Assembly (NCBI RefSeq): GCF_000770305.1
Contig: NZ_JNVB01000023.1
Coordinates: 1-56,426, forward strand
DNA from: Erwinia oleae
GTDB taxonomy: Bacteria; Pseudomonadota; Gammaproteobacteria; Enterobacterales; Enterobacteriaceae
Direction: 5' to 3'
Length of the DNA stretch: 56,426 bases
Below the pieces are notes generated by a model, which did not search any database, was not told the origin of the DNA, and saw nothing but the letters and a program-made list of their open reading frames with translations. The translations under genes were made by a program, and so were the position numbers. Positions 46,595 to 55,090 of the stretch are shown here, in pieces (position 1 is the first letter of the stretch; each line of letters begins with the position of its first letter).

Positions 46595-47471
46595 ACTTCA
46601 TGCTGTTAATCATAGCATTAACGTTGTGACTGAAGGCTGCAACGTAGGTGTCGGCCTCGCCACCCGGCTTTGTGAGTGCTTCGGGATAGAGCTCGCCGCC
46701 AGGCTGTGCGCCGGTGGAAGACGCTATCTGTTTGACCAGACGCGGATCGGTCTGATTTTCAATAAAGTAACGATGAATATGCTCTTTTTTAAGCTGCGTC
46801 ACCAGTCCGGCCACCTCGCCGGCGCTGGCTTCAGATTCGGTTGAAAACCCGACCGGAGACATAAACGTTACGCCATAGCGCTGGCCAAAATAGCCGAATG
46901 CATCGTGGCTGGTCAGCACTTTTCGCTTTTGCTGCGGAATGGCCCTGAAACTTGTTTGTGCCCAGCTATCCAGCTTTTTCAGCTTTGCGATATAGTCCGC
47001 GCCCTGTTGACGGAAAGCGTCCGCATCCTCAGGATCGGCGGCGATGAGTGCATTCATCACATTGGTGGCGTAAACCACGCCGTTCTTCATGCTGTTCCAT
47101 GCATGAGGGTCGGTGACGGTTTTCCCCTCTTCGTCCATGGTGCGTGTTTCAATGCCGTCTGAGGCAACGATCACCTTTCCTTTATAACCCGACGCGGAAA
47201 CCAGACGATCCATCCAGCCCTCAAGACCAAGCCCGCTGACAAACACCACATCAGCGTTTGCCAGCGACTGGCTGTCCTGCGGCGTCGGCTCGAAACCATG
47301 TGGATCCCCGTCCGGTCCGACGAGGCTTTTCACTTTCACATGCGGGCCGCCCACTTCTTTCACGATATCGGCAAGCACGGAGAAGCTGGCAACCGTATCC
47401 ACGGTTTTTGCCATCGCCAGCGGCGCGCTGAAGGCGGCGGCAAGCGTCAGAACAACAGGTAATTTTTTCAT
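46593..47471 (-). CDS. Zinc/metal ABC transporter substrate-binding protein
   Basis: A 292-residue periplasmic binding protein of the cluster A-I (TroA/ZnuA/PsaA) group. It has a signal peptide (MKKLPVVLTLAAAFSAPLAMA), then typical metal-site segments: GDPHGFEPTPQD, DPHAWNS, GFSTESEAS and GEADTYVAAFSHN. It lacks the long His-rich loop of ZnuA. Zinc rather than manganese is inferred from the upstream Zur-like box and the neighbouring rpmE2-rpmJ2. The ATG at 47471 follows GGAGTAAAC; the longer open frame upstream runs into the permease gene. Confidence 0.9.
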   Translation of the reverse strand: MKKLPVVLTLAAAFSAPLAMAKTVDTVASFSVLADIVKEVGGPHVKVKSLVGPDGDPHGFEPTPQDSQSLANADVVFVSGLGLEGWMDRLVSASGYKGKVIVASDGIETRTMDEEGKTVTDPHAWNSMKNGVVYATNVMNALIAADPEDADAFRQQGADYIAKLKKLDSWAQTSFRAIPQQKRKVLTSHDAFGYFGQRYGVTFMSPVGFSTESEASAGEVAGLVTQLKKEHIHRYFIENQTDPRLVKQIASSTGAQPGGELYPEALTKPGGEADTYVAAFSHNVNAMINSMK

Positions 47472-47473
47472 GT

Positions 47474-48340
47474 TTACTCCTTGCGAATGGATAAAAAGCC
47501 GTGCGAACGAAAGATCCCGCCACACGGCCCCACCAGAATTGAGATAAAGAATAAGATGGCGGCGCATAACACCACCGCCGGTCCTGCCGGAAGCGAAAGA
47601 TAAAAGGAAGCCACCAGGCCGCTGAAACTGGCCAGCAGCGCCAGACTCATGGCGGCGGCGAGGGTGCCTGATAAACGGTGGCTCCAGAAACGCGAGGCTG
47701 CCGCAGGCAGCATCATCAGGCCGACGCACATCAGCGTGCCAAGCACCTGAAAGCCCGCCACAAGGTTGGTCGCCACCAGCACCAGAAAAATGCCGTGCAC
47801 CAGCGGCGCGGCCCAGCGGTTCTGCGCACGGAGGAAACCAGGGTCGAAAGCGTCAATGACCAGCGGACGATAGATCAGCGCCAACGCCATCAGGGAAACA
47901 ACAGCGATGCCGCTTACCAGCAAAACAGAGGCATTATCAACTGCCAGCAATGAGCCGAAGAGCACATGCAACAGGTCAATACTTGAGCCGCGCAGTGAAA
48001 CCAGCGTCACGCCAAGCGCCAGCGAGCCCAGGTAAAACCCTGCAAAGCTGGCATCCTCCCGCAGCGGCGTATAACGGCTGACGGCACCGGAAAGAAGTGC
48101 GACCGAAAGGCCCGCAATCACCCCGCCCGTTCCCATCGCCACCAGCGAAAGCCCTGAAATCAGATAGCCAATCGCGGCGCCTGGCAGCACCGCGTGCGAG
48201 AGCGCATCACCCACCAGACTCATCCTGCGCAGCAACAGGAAAACGCCAAGCGGCGTCGCGCTGATCGACAGCGCCACGCAGGCAACCAGCGCGCGGCGCA
48301 TGAAGCCAAACTCAATAAACGGATGCAATACGGTCACCAT
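47474..48340 (-). CDS. Zinc/metal ABC transporter permease
   Basis: A 288-residue ABC-3 family integral membrane protein with about eight helices. Conserved features include LLRRMSLVGDALSHAVLPGAAIGYL and the LVGLMMLPAAASRFW-type segment (CVGLMMLPAAASRF). The ATG at 48340 overlaps the stop of the ATPase gene by one base and has GGAGG upstream. It ends two bases before the binding-protein start. Confidence 0.93.
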   Translation of the reverse strand: MVTVLHPFIEFGFMRRALVACVALSISATPLGVFLLLRRMSLVGDALSHAVLPGAAIGYLISGLSLVAMGTGGVIAGLSVALLSGAVSRYTPLREDASFAGFYLGSLALGVTLVSLRGSSIDLLHVLFGSLLAVDNASVLLVSGIAVVSLMALALIYRPLVIDAFDPGFLRAQNRWAAPLVHGIFLVLVATNLVAGFQVLGTLMCVGLMMLPAAASRFWSHRLSGTLAAAMSLALLASFSGLVASFYLSLPAGPAVVLCAAILFFISILVGPCGGIFRSHGFLSIRKE

Positions 48341-49005
48341 CAGCCTGCCTCCGTTACGCGACCGCAGGTGCTGTTGCACGCTGTGGCATGGCGCTCTTCC
48401 AGATGCAGTGTCTGAGGAAAATATTTTTCCACGGTCGACATATCATGCAGCACGACAATCAGCGTACGTCCGGCACGATTCAGCACCTCCAGCAGCGCCA
48501 GCAACTGCCCGGTGGTCGCGCTGTCAATACCCGCAAAGGGTTCATCCAGCAGTAACAACTCAGCCTGCTGCATCAAAAGCCGCGCAAACATAACGCGCTG
48601 AAGTTGACCGCCGGAAAGCGTTCCGGGTCTGGCGTGCGCGAGATGCTGCACGCCTGCCTGCGCCAGCGCATGCATAACGGCCTGCCGCTGTTGGCGGCCA
48701 ATTCCTTTAAACCAGCCGCTCTGTTGCCAGCAACCCATGGCTACGACGTCAAACACGCTTACCGGAAAGTTTTTTTCAATGTCAGACTGCTGCGGAAGCC
48801 AGGCGATGGAGGGTAGCGGATCGGAAAAGGCGATCTCCCCCGACACCGGTCTCTGCAACCCGGCAAGTGTTTTGATTAACGTTGATTTCCCCGATCCGTT
48901 GGCACCGGTCAGTGCCGTCATCGATCCGTGTTTAAACTCGCCGTTGAGCGCTGACGTAACGGCTACTCCCTGATAGCCAACGGTTAAGTTTTTTAATCTG
49001 ATCAT
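48340..49005 (-). CDS. Zinc/metal ABC transporter ATP-binding protein
   Basis: A 221-residue ATPase: Walker A GANGSGKST (about 34-42), signature LSGGQLQR, Walker B LLLLDEPFAGID, and switch His in VLHDMS. It energises the permease encoded downstream. Its ATG overlaps by one base the stop of a 42-codon ORF for a small membrane protein, implying that the operon begins with that small gene. Confidence 0.93.
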   Translation of the reverse strand: MIRLKNLTVGYQGVAVTSALNGEFKHGSMTALTGANGSGKSTLIKTLAGLQRPVSGEIAFSDPLPSIAWLPQQSDIEKNFPVSVFDVVAMGCWQQSGWFKGIGRQQRQAVMHALAQAGVQHLAHARPGTLSGGQLQRVMFARLLMQQAELLLLDEPFAGIDSATTGQLLALLEVLNRAGRTLIVVLHDMSTVEKYFPQTLHLEERHATACNSTCGRVTEAG

Positions 49006-49133
49006 CAGCTAAGCGCCCACCACGTCAGGGCCAGTAGAATCAGAGAGAGCAGGAAAGCCAGCAGCAGACGACACCATGCCGGAAGCGTCATCAGGCTGTG
49101 AGCTGGATGCACTGAGAGGAGAATTTTCATCAT
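49005..49133 (-). CDS. Putative small single-helix membrane protein at the head of the metal-transporter operon
   Basis: A 42-residue ORF lies between the Zur-like box and the ATPase gene and ends TGATG, sharing one base with the ATPase start. The N-terminal 20 residues include two His, one Cys and one Trp (SVHPAHSLMTLPAWC); the rest is a single hydrophobic helix (LLLAFLLSLILLALTWWALS). The start is ATG at 49133 or 49130; no strong ribosome site is seen. I recognise no family. Its tight coupling and place in the operon suggest an accessory small protein of the transporter. Confidence 0.6.
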   Translation of the reverse strand: MMKILLSVHPAHSLMTLPAWCRLLLAFLLSLILLALTWWALS

Positions 49134-49146
49134 CGTGGATGCTTTT

Positions 49147-49167
49147 GTACGTTATAACATAACAATA
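49147..49167. promoter_or_regulatory. Predicted Zur operator upstream of the metal-transporter operon
   Basis: Read on the minus strand, this matches the rpmE2 operator at 20 of 21 bases (TATTGTTATGTTATAAC then G instead of A, then TAC). It sits 14 bases upstream of the first ORF of the operon. The matching pair supports common zinc control of both ends of this block. Confidence 0.8.
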
Positions 49168-49417
49168 CTTTACGCGTTTTTGTGCTGCCTGTGAACGGCT
49201 AAATGTATCTAAACATTACTCATCAAGATTTATATGCCGTCAACATTTGATAAAAATAGTGGAAGTCAGCAGAAGTAAAAAATTTACCGAAAAAAATACG
49301 AAAAAAATTAACGATAAACAAATCATAGAGATAGAAAAAAAGCGTATCCTTAACTTGCATCTTTAGCGTTGCGGGACAATGATCTGTATAAGAAGAAATG
49401 AACTTTGCGAGGAAGAA
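49168..49417. other. AT-rich gap upstream of the hypothetical gene
   Basis: About 250 bases, rich in A and T (runs such as GAAAAAAATACGAAAAAAATT). No gene is supported. The promoter of the rightward hypothetical gene and the -35 region of the metal operon should lie here; the composition is typical of DNA bound by H-NS/Hha-type proteins. Confidence 0.35.
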
Positions 49418-49771
49418 ATGCGCAAAAGAATCGCCATTAATCCAGACCTGAATGAAGGGGATGGAGAAAATCTGAAACAGGTTGTTGCGCTAATAATCCC
49501 TGAAATAGTTGATGAACTCACAGATTCCATATTTTATTATTCTTCTAATGCCCAATATGTGCCGGAAAGCATTAACATTATTTCTATAGAAGAGATGCAG
49601 CCTGCGCGTTATAAAATGACCTATAGCTTCTCCTGGCGCGTTTTCAATGCCTGCCTCGATATTGATAGTGATGAAACCATGACCGATAAGGTTAATTTTG
49701 AACGATTTCCCGGTGCGATTGTTTTTGAGTTTCCGGGCGATGAACCTGAATCTTCTGCTAAAGCGCAATGA
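49418..49771 (+). CDS. Hypothetical protein between the metal operon and tomB
   Basis: A 117-residue acidic protein (MRKRIAINPDL...) with alternating helix and strand character and no membrane segment or signal peptide. I do not recognise a family. The ATG at 49418 follows GAGGAAG closely; an alternative ATG at 49379 would add 13 residues. It is AT-rich like the tomB-hha region that follows, and transcribed in the same direction 130 bases upstream. No function is proposed. Confidence 0.7.
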   Translation: MRKRIAINPDLNEGDGENLKQVVALIIPEIVDELTDSIFYYSSNAQYVPESINIISIEEMQPARYKMTYSFSWRVFNACLDIDSDETMTDKVNFERFPGAIVFEFPGDEPESSAKAQ

Positions 49772-49904
49772 TAATGTTGTTTTCTGAGTGGCGGTAAATA
49801 ACCATTCGGATTTATACTATAATAATACGTATCGCTTCATGGCATACCACCTGCTGAATAGCCCGCATCGGCGGCATATTTCAATCGCTATGGAGGGGAA
49901 AAAG

Positions 49905-50282
49905 ATGGACGAATACTCACCAAAAAGGCATGATATCGCCCAGTTGAAATTTCTTTGTGAAAGCTTGTATGATGAAAGCCTGGCCACCATTGGCGATAGT
50001 CATCACGGCTGGGTAAACGATCCTACTTCAGCAATTAATTTACAGATTAACGATCTGATTGAGCATATTGCTGCCTTTACTATGGTTTACAAAATCAAAC
50101 ATACTGAAGACGATGAGCTCATTACCCAGGTTGATGAATATCTGGATGATACGTTTATGCTTTTTAGTAATTACGGTATTAACGTACAAGACTTACAGCG
50201 CTGGCAAAAGTCAGTAAAAAGGCTGTTTAACATTTTTGCTAAAGAATGCGCGCCGACGATCCAGACCAGCCATTCGTTTTAG
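49905..50282 (+). CDS. tomB: Hha antitoxin/biofilm modulator TomB
   Basis: A 125-residue protein nearly identical at its N-terminus to E. coli TomB (MDEYSPKRHDIAQLKFLCE; HGWVNDPTSAINLQ). TomB counteracts Hha toxicity and affects biofilm formation. The frame opens earlier, but GGAGGGG precedes the ATG at 49905. It is 26 bases before hha, as in E. coli. Confidence 0.95.
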   Translation: MDEYSPKRHDIAQLKFLCESLYDESLATIGDSHHGWVNDPTSAINLQINDLIEHIAAFTMVYKIKHTEDDELITQVDEYLDDTFMLFSNYGINVQDLQRWQKSVKRLFNIFAKECAPTIQTSHSF

Positions 50283-50308
50283 TAACCTCTTAATTTTATG
50301 GTTTAACA

Positions 50309-50527
50309 ATGACAGATAAATGCCTGACAAAGACGGACTACCTGATGCGCCTGAGACGGTGCCGTTCTATTGATACGCTTGAGCGTGTTATTGAAAAAAA
50401 TAAATATGAATTATCTGAAAATGAATTAGCAGTATTTTATTCGGCGGCGGATCATCGTTTGGCTGAACTGACAATGAATAAGCTTTACGACAAAGTTCCC
50501 GTCTCGGTTTGGAAATACGTTCGCTAA
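50309..50527 (+). CDS. hha: Haemolysin-expression modulator Hha
   Basis: A 72-residue protein that binds H-NS and helps silence horizontally acquired, AT-rich genes. The family signature [53 protein letters not shown] is intact, split here only by citation length. The length matches E. coli Hha. It forms an operon with tomB. Confidence 0.96.
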   Translation: MTDKCLTKTDYLMRLRRCRSIDTLERVIEKNKYELSENELAVFYSAADHRLAELTMNKLYDKVPVSVWKYVR

Positions 50528-50555
50528 CAGGAAGCGTGGAGTCAGGGAAGATAAA

Positions 50556-50693
50556 ATGGGCCTGCCTGAAGAAGAAGTGTGTGGTTCCTGCTATCTGGTA
50601 ACGCCTCCGGTAAAATCTTTCATTTCAATGTATTATACGGTGGCGGCCCATCTGACATGTCCTGCCACATTATGGCTCGGGCAAGTGACCTGA
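50556..50693 (+). CDS. Possible 45-residue small protein downstream of hha
   Basis: An ATG at 50556 follows AGGGAAG with a five-base spacer, an excellent ribosome site, and the frame runs 45 codons to TGA. The product (MGLPEEEVCGSCYLVTPPV...) has three cysteines and a moderately hydrophobic C-terminal half. It lies 28 bases after hha and may share its transcript. No homologue is recalled, so coding status is uncertain. Confidence 0.35.
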   Translation: MGLPEEEVCGSCYLVTPPVKSFISMYYTVAAHLTCPATLWLGQVT

Positions 50694-51486
50694 GAATCAT
50701 AAAACATGCACGCTAAAGGGAATTTTCATTGCGTATTGCACATGAATAGCGTGACAGGATGCCTTAGCGCTTTATTGTAACTCTGTCACTTACCCGACTG
50801 CTGCCCGTAATAAAGCTGAATAACATTATCAGGCGTTCTCAAATTTTAACATCCGTTCCAGCCCTGTTCAGCCCGTCAGGAAAATCCTCTTTGCATTATT
50901 TCGAATGTTTCGCAAGCCGTCAGACTTCAAAAACCTGTGTTGTGCAAGGTTCATTACACGCCTGAATCCCATGAACTCAGTACTTCTTTTACGTGCCTGC
51001 ACGTCCATAGCCCTCGGTATTTTTTAAGCCACATATAAATCGGAACAGGCGTGTAGACATTCCTTTTGATTGCGCTTTTTTATAATGAACCGTTAGCAAA
51101 CGATTGTTAAAAGCAGGTTAAAGCCTGTCACTGATCCCATTGTGGACGCTAACTATTTTGCTGGTCAGGAAACAGGAGCTGACAGTGAAAAACATCATTT
51201 TTTTGATGTTTTCTGAAGTGCATTACGTAACTTGTCAGAATCATCACTATGTGGCGCCAGGAAAAGATAACGAGGGATAATCAGCATGGTTGACTACAGC
51301 TTTTTTCATGTAAGGCAGAGAGGCATTATCGGGCAGGGATGGACTGCGGAAGGCGTTGGAAAATTGTGAAGTCATGTAGCGCAATTCGCGTTTTGAACAT
51401 CTGTGCAGAGGAAATCGAATTTAAGCGTTTCGGGGAAACCGTACGATAGTAGTGATTTGGGCGGCCATTGTGGCGTCAGCAGAATT
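50694..51486. other. Gene-poor interval between hha and ffs
   Basis: About 790 bases without a supportable gene. It contains a hairpin at 51189-51212 and a 27-codon ORF (51286-51369) with a poorly spaced ribosome site. Composition is AT-rich and irregular, suggesting degraded accessory DNA. I found no transposase remnant, tRNA or known RNA. Confidence 0.45.
51189..51212. repeat. AT-rich hairpin in the gene-poor interval
   Basis: A perfect 9-base inverted repeat AAAACATCA / TGATGTTTT with a six-T loop. It may be a weak terminator or a remnant; no adjacent gene is identified. Confidence 0.45.
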
Positions 51487-51600
51487 GGGTGGGGGCCCTG
51501 CCAGCTACATCCCGGCACACGCGTCACCTGCTGCGGCTGCTTCCTTCCGGACCTGACCGAGTTCACAAGTTAGCATTGCGGGAGAACCAACCGGGCCCCC
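51487..51600 (-). ncRNA. ffs: 4.5S RNA of the signal recognition particle
   Basis: On the minus strand the 114 bases begin GGGGGC and end GGGCCCCCACCC. The SRP domain IV core is intact: GGTCAGGTCCGGAAGGAAGCAGC with the conserved tetraloop and internal loops, and the two ends form the closing helix. It binds Ffh to target inner-membrane proteins. It is flanked by atl and ybaY as in E. coli. Confidence 0.98.
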
Positions 51601-51631
51601 ATTGGCTAGCTCCATGTTATGGAGCGAGGGC

Positions 51632-51660
51632 ATTATCTTTGAACGCTATGGTAATTGCAA
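51632..51660 (-). promoter_or_regulatory. Promoter of ffs
   Basis: On the minus strand TTGCAA (51655-51660) and GATAAT (51632-51637) are separated by 17 bases. Transcription would begin about 25 bases before the mature 5' end, consistent with the known RNase P-processed leader of 4.5S RNA. Confidence 0.75.
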
Positions 51661-51751
51661 CCCATCACCGGATGACCGTTCTTTTCTTGTACGATCCTTT
51701 CAGGTAAGTTCTTTCTGTCCAATAAGCATTGAGATGACAGGGAAAATTTAC

Positions 51752-52063
51752 ATGCATGAAGAAGACTCCTTGCGCCAGCGCATCTGGCAAATCGTTGCCG
51801 CTATTCCGTGCGGAAAAGTCGCCACCTACGGCGATATTGCGCGTCTTGCGGGTTCACCCGGAGCCGCACGTCAGGTTGGCGGCGTGCTGAAACGTCTGCC
51901 GGAGGACAGCAAGCTTCCCTGGCATCGCGTGATTAATCGTGCAGGCATGATTTCTCTTACCGGCGATAACCTTGAACGCCAGCGCGATGCGCTCATCGAT
52001 GAGGGGATTGACGTCAGCCGGGAAGGCAAAATCGTGCTGAGCCGCTATCGCTGGGAAGGATAG
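51752..52063 (+). CDS. atl: Alkyltransferase-like protein Atl
   Basis: A 103-residue alkyltransferase-like protein that binds O6-alkylguanine and flags it for nucleotide excision repair. It has the MGMT DNA-binding fold (GKVATYGDIARLAGSPGAARQVGGVLKRLP), but the methyl-acceptor motif PCHRV is PWHRV, with Trp instead of Cys, so it cannot dealkylate DNA. The ATG at 51752 is preferred; longer in-frame starts run into the ffs promoter. It matches E. coli YbaZ in place and sequence. Confidence 0.92.
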   Translation: MHEEDSLRQRIWQIVAAIPCGKVATYGDIARLAGSPGAARQVGGVLKRLPEDSKLPWHRVINRAGMISLTGDNLERQRDALIDEGIDVSREGKIVLSRYRWEG

Positions 52064-52082
52064 CCGCCCCGAAGGGACGGCA
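52063..52082. terminator. Hairpin between atl and ybaY
   Basis: GCCGCCCC and GGGACGGC pair with one mismatch around GAA, between converging genes. No U-tract, so weak. Confidence 0.45.
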
Positions 52083-52089
52083 AATCGGC

Positions 52090-52647
52090 TTACAGAGAGG
52101 TTGGCGCAGGTATCGCAGAGGAAGGGGAAACCTGCGTAGGCGAGGTAGAAGGAACGGTGGTCGCCGCGCCGCTTTGCGTCTGCATCGCAACGGAAGGAAC
52201 CGGTACCAGCGTCAGCTCTTGTTTCGTGCCGCCGTTATTAATAACAGGCTTAACGCCATCGGTAATAAACATCATTTTGTTGTTAACGGTGATCGCCGCG
52301 CTCAGCAAAATACGTGCGTCGGGTTTAATATCCGCAGGATTGTAAGGCAGAATAAAGTTAAACGGCGCCTGTTTACCATCGGTGCGTACCACGCGTTGCG
52401 TAATCACTCTTGAAGGCGCATCTGCAACGGAGGCATCAGAGAGCGTTACGGTCAGGACGGCATCCGGCGGCAGAGCGATACGCTGTCTGATAAATATCGA
52501 TCCGCTCACATTGGGCTGACGAATCGTTGCCTGCTGCCCTGCGACCTGCGATGCCAGCGTTGCCGTCGGCACATCTCTGCTCTTATCAGCACATCCTGAG
52601 AGCGCCACTGCCAGAGCGGCGCCGGTTACCATTGGCCAGACTTTCAT
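52090..52647 (-). CDS. ybaY: YbaY-type lipoprotein (YscW-like)
   Basis: A 185-residue lipoprotein: signal peptide ending in the lipobox VALSGC (C19), then a beta-rich domain with NVSGSIFIRQRIALPPDAVLTVTLSDASVADAP, the pattern shared with META/YscW-type secretion pilotins, and a Ser/Thr/Pro-rich tail. Function is unknown; an outer-membrane chaperone-like role is only suggested by family. Its place between atl and tesB is conserved. Confidence 0.9.
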   Translation of the reverse strand: MKVWPMVTGAALAVALSGCADKSRDVPTATLASQVAGQQATIRQPNVSGSIFIRQRIALPPDAVLTVTLSDASVADAPSRVITQRVVRTDGKQAPFNFILPYNPADIKPDARILLSAAITVNNKMMFITDGVKPVINNGGTKQELTLVPVPSVAMQTQSGAATTVPSTSPTQVSPSSAIPAPTSL

Positions 52648-52856
52648 TGATTATTCTCCTTCAGATCAATGCAATTATCGCTGCCTCAGCGGGCTGCATG
52701 AGACAGAATTTCACTACGTCTTTACTGTTCATTCTGGCACAAGTTATTGATTTTTCCATCCACGCCCGCTGTTTGAACAAGATTTCCCTCCATACCGTTG
52801 CGATAACTGGTCGGATCTCGCAAACTTAAGGCGAGACGACTACTGAGGAAGCCGCG

Positions 52857-53717
52857 ATGAGCCAGGCGCTTAAAAATCTTGTTAATCTGCTTAATCTGGA
52901 AAAATTAGAGGAAGGGCTGTTTCGCGGGCAGAGCGAGGACCTCGGCCTGCGTCAGGTCTTTGGCGGTCAGGTGGTAGGCCAGGCGCTGTATGCCGCTAAA
53001 CAGAGCGTGCCAGCGGAACGCATTATTCACTCATTCCACAGCTATTTCCTGCGTCCGGGCGACAGCCAGAAAGCCATCGTTTATGACGTTGAAAACCTGC
53101 GCGACGGACAGAGCTTCAGCGCCAGACGCGTTAGCGCTATTCAGAACGGCCATCCCATTTTTTATATGACCGCCTCTTTTCAGGCGCCCGAAAGCGGTCT
53201 TGAACATCAGAAATCGGCGCCTGAAGTGCCCGGCCCGGACAATCTGCCCAGCGAAAGCGAGATCGCCAAAAAGCTGGCGCATTTCATTCCTGAACGCGCA
53301 CGCGAGAAATTTCTCTCCGAGAAGCCGTTCGAAATCCGGCCGGTTAAGTTTCATAACCCGTTAAAAGGCGATCCTGATGAGCCGGTCAGGCATGTCTGGA
53401 TAAGAGCCAACGGCCCGATACCGGATGATAAACGCATACATCAGTACCTGCTGGGCTATGCGTCCGATTTCAACTTCCTGCCCGTGGCGCTTCAGCCACA
53501 CGGCAAAGGTTTTCTTGAGCCGGGAATGCAGGTGGCGACCATCGACCATTCGATGTGGTTCCACCGGCCTTTCGACTTAAATCAGTGGCTGCTCTATAGC
53601 GTGGAAAGTACGTCAGCATCCGGCGCCAGAGGATTTGTGCGCGGCGAGTTTTTTACCCAGAATGGCATATTGGTGGCTTCGACAGTACAGGAAGGCGTAA
53701 TGCGCGACAGGCATTAA
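52857..53717 (+). CDS. tesB: Acyl-CoA thioesterase II
   Basis: A 286-residue double-hotdog thioesterase that hydrolyses medium and long acyl-CoA in the cytosol. Features: [24 protein letters not shown] at the N-terminus, the [17 protein letters not shown] helix ([14 protein letters not shown]), and the second hotdog with catalytic-region [13 protein letters not shown] and [18 protein letters not shown] end. It is convergent with amtB across a shared terminator. Confidence 0.96.
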   Translation: MSQALKNLVNLLNLEKLEEGLFRGQSEDLGLRQVFGGQVVGQALYAAKQSVPAERIIHSFHSYFLRPGDSQKAIVYDVENLRDGQSFSARRVSAIQNGHPIFYMTASFQAPESGLEHQKSAPEVPGPDNLPSESEIAKKLAHFIPERAREKFLSEKPFEIRPVKFHNPLKGDPDEPVRHVWIRANGPIPDDKRIHQYLLGYASDFNFLPVALQPHGKGFLEPGMQVATIDHSMWFHRPFDLNQWLLYSVESTSASGARGFVRGEFFTQNGILVASTVQEGVMRDRH

Positions 53718-53723
53718 TACAAA

Positions 53724-53750
53724 AACGGCCTCTCGCGAGGCCGTTGTACT
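53724..53750. terminator. Terminator between tesB and amtB
   Basis: A 9-bp stem AACGGCCTC / GAGGCCGTT with loop TCGC, flanked by A-rich and T-rich sequence, between converging genes. Confidence 0.85.
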
Positions 53751-53765
53751 TTTACAGCAAATCCA

Positions 53766-55055
53766 TTACTGGTTATAGGCACTTTCACCGTGGCTGTTAA
53801 CGTCAAGCCCTTCACGCTCCTGCTCTTCAGGCACACGCAGGCCAACCATCATGTCCGCCACTTTGAAAGCAACAAACGCCACAACCGCCGTCCAGACAAT
53901 AGTCACGCCCACGCTGAACAGCTGGATCCAGACCTGATGCCCCATCGTCACGCCTTCGGCATAACCTACTCCGCCCAGAGAGGAGGAAGCGAAAACACCG
54001 GTCAGCAGACATCCCACAACGCCACAAACGCCATGCACGCCGAAGACGTCGCAGGGATCGTCAACGCGCAGCCATTTTTTCAGCGTGGTCACGCCCCAGA
54101 AGCCCGCCAGACCGCCAACGATACCGATAATCAGCGCGCCGCCCACGCCCACATAACCACAGGCCGGAGTGACGGCGACCAGTCCGGCAATGGCACCGGA
54201 ACAGACGCCCAACAGTGAAGGTTTGCCGCGCAGCGCCCATTCGCCAAATGTCCAGCTCAGCATCGCGCCCGCCGTCGCCATAACGGTATTGATAAACGCC
54301 AGGCCGGCGATTTCGTTCGCCGCACTGGCAGAACCGGCGTTGAAGCCAAACCAACCAACATAGAGGATCGCCGTGCCGGTGAATACCATCGGCAGGTTGT
54401 GTGGCTTAAACGCTTCTTTGCCAAAGCCTGCGCGTTTACCTACCAGGTAAGCGCCAACCAACCCGGCAACCGCAGCGTTAATGTGCACCACCGTGCCGCC
54501 CGCAAAGTCCAGCGCGCCATCCTGTGCCAGCAGACCGCCTGACCAGACCATATGCGCAATCGGCAAATAGGAGAAGGTGAACCAGATAGCAACGAAGATC
54601 AGCAGTGCGGAAAAGCGAATGCGCTCAGCCAGTGCGCCGACAATCAGTGCGACGGTAATACAGGCGAACGACGCCTGGAAAGAAACGTGAATATACTGAT
54701 AGAAACTCCCTACCAGCGCCGTCAGCTGTATGTTTTTCAGCATAACCATACTGAACCCGCCGAAGAACGCGTTGCCTTCGCTAAACGCCAGCGAGTAGCC
54801 GTAAATCATCCATAGCACGCACACCATCGCAAACGTAACCGAGACCTGCGTCAGCATGGAGAGCACGTTTTTTGCGCGGATCAGACCGCCGTAAAACAGC
54901 GCAATGCCAGGCAGCGTCATAAAGAGCACCAGCGCGGTGCAGATCATCATAAAAGCATTATCGGCTTTATCCGCTACCGCAGGCGTAGCGGCCATCGCCA
55001 GTGAAGGTAACGATGCCAGGCCAGCAAGGCCGACTGCTGCAATTTTTTTATTCAT
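53766..55055 (-). CDS. amtB: Ammonium channel AmtB
   Basis: An inner-membrane ammonium channel. The 429-residue precursor has a cleaved signal peptide (MNKKIAAVGLAGLASLPSLAMA) and eleven helices. The pore twin-His appear in the GGTVVHINAAVAGLVG and GVHGVCGVVGC segments, and the NADNAFMMICTALV start is typical. GlnK from the adjacent gene blocks the channel when nitrogen is plentiful. Two earlier in-frame ATGs exist; 55055 follows GGGATAA. Confidence 0.97.
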   Translation of the reverse strand: MNKKIAAVGLAGLASLPSLAMAATPAVADKADNAFMMICTALVLFMTLPGIALFYGGLIRAKNVLSMLTQVSVTFAMVCVLWMIYGYSLAFSEGNAFFGGFSMVMLKNIQLTALVGSFYQYIHVSFQASFACITVALIVGALAERIRFSALLIFVAIWFTFSYLPIAHMVWSGGLLAQDGALDFAGGTVVHINAAVAGLVGAYLVGKRAGFGKEAFKPHNLPMVFTGTAILYVGWFGFNAGSASAANEIAGLAFINTVMATAGAMLSWTFGEWALRGKPSLLGVCSGAIAGLVAVTPACGYVGVGGALIIGIVGGLAGFWGVTTLKKWLRVDDPCDVFGVHGVCGVVGCLLTGVFASSSLGGVGYAEGVTMGHQVWIQLFSVGVTIVWTAVVAFVAFKVADMMVGLRVPEEQEREGLDVNSHGESAYNQ

Positions 55056-55090
55056 TTTATCCCATCCCATCATCATACTTCGCCCCGAAA

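Noticed and set aside
51286..51369. 27-codon ORF MVDYSFFHVRQ...
   Set aside because: The GAGG motif is ten bases from the ATG, the ORF is very short, and nothing else supports it.
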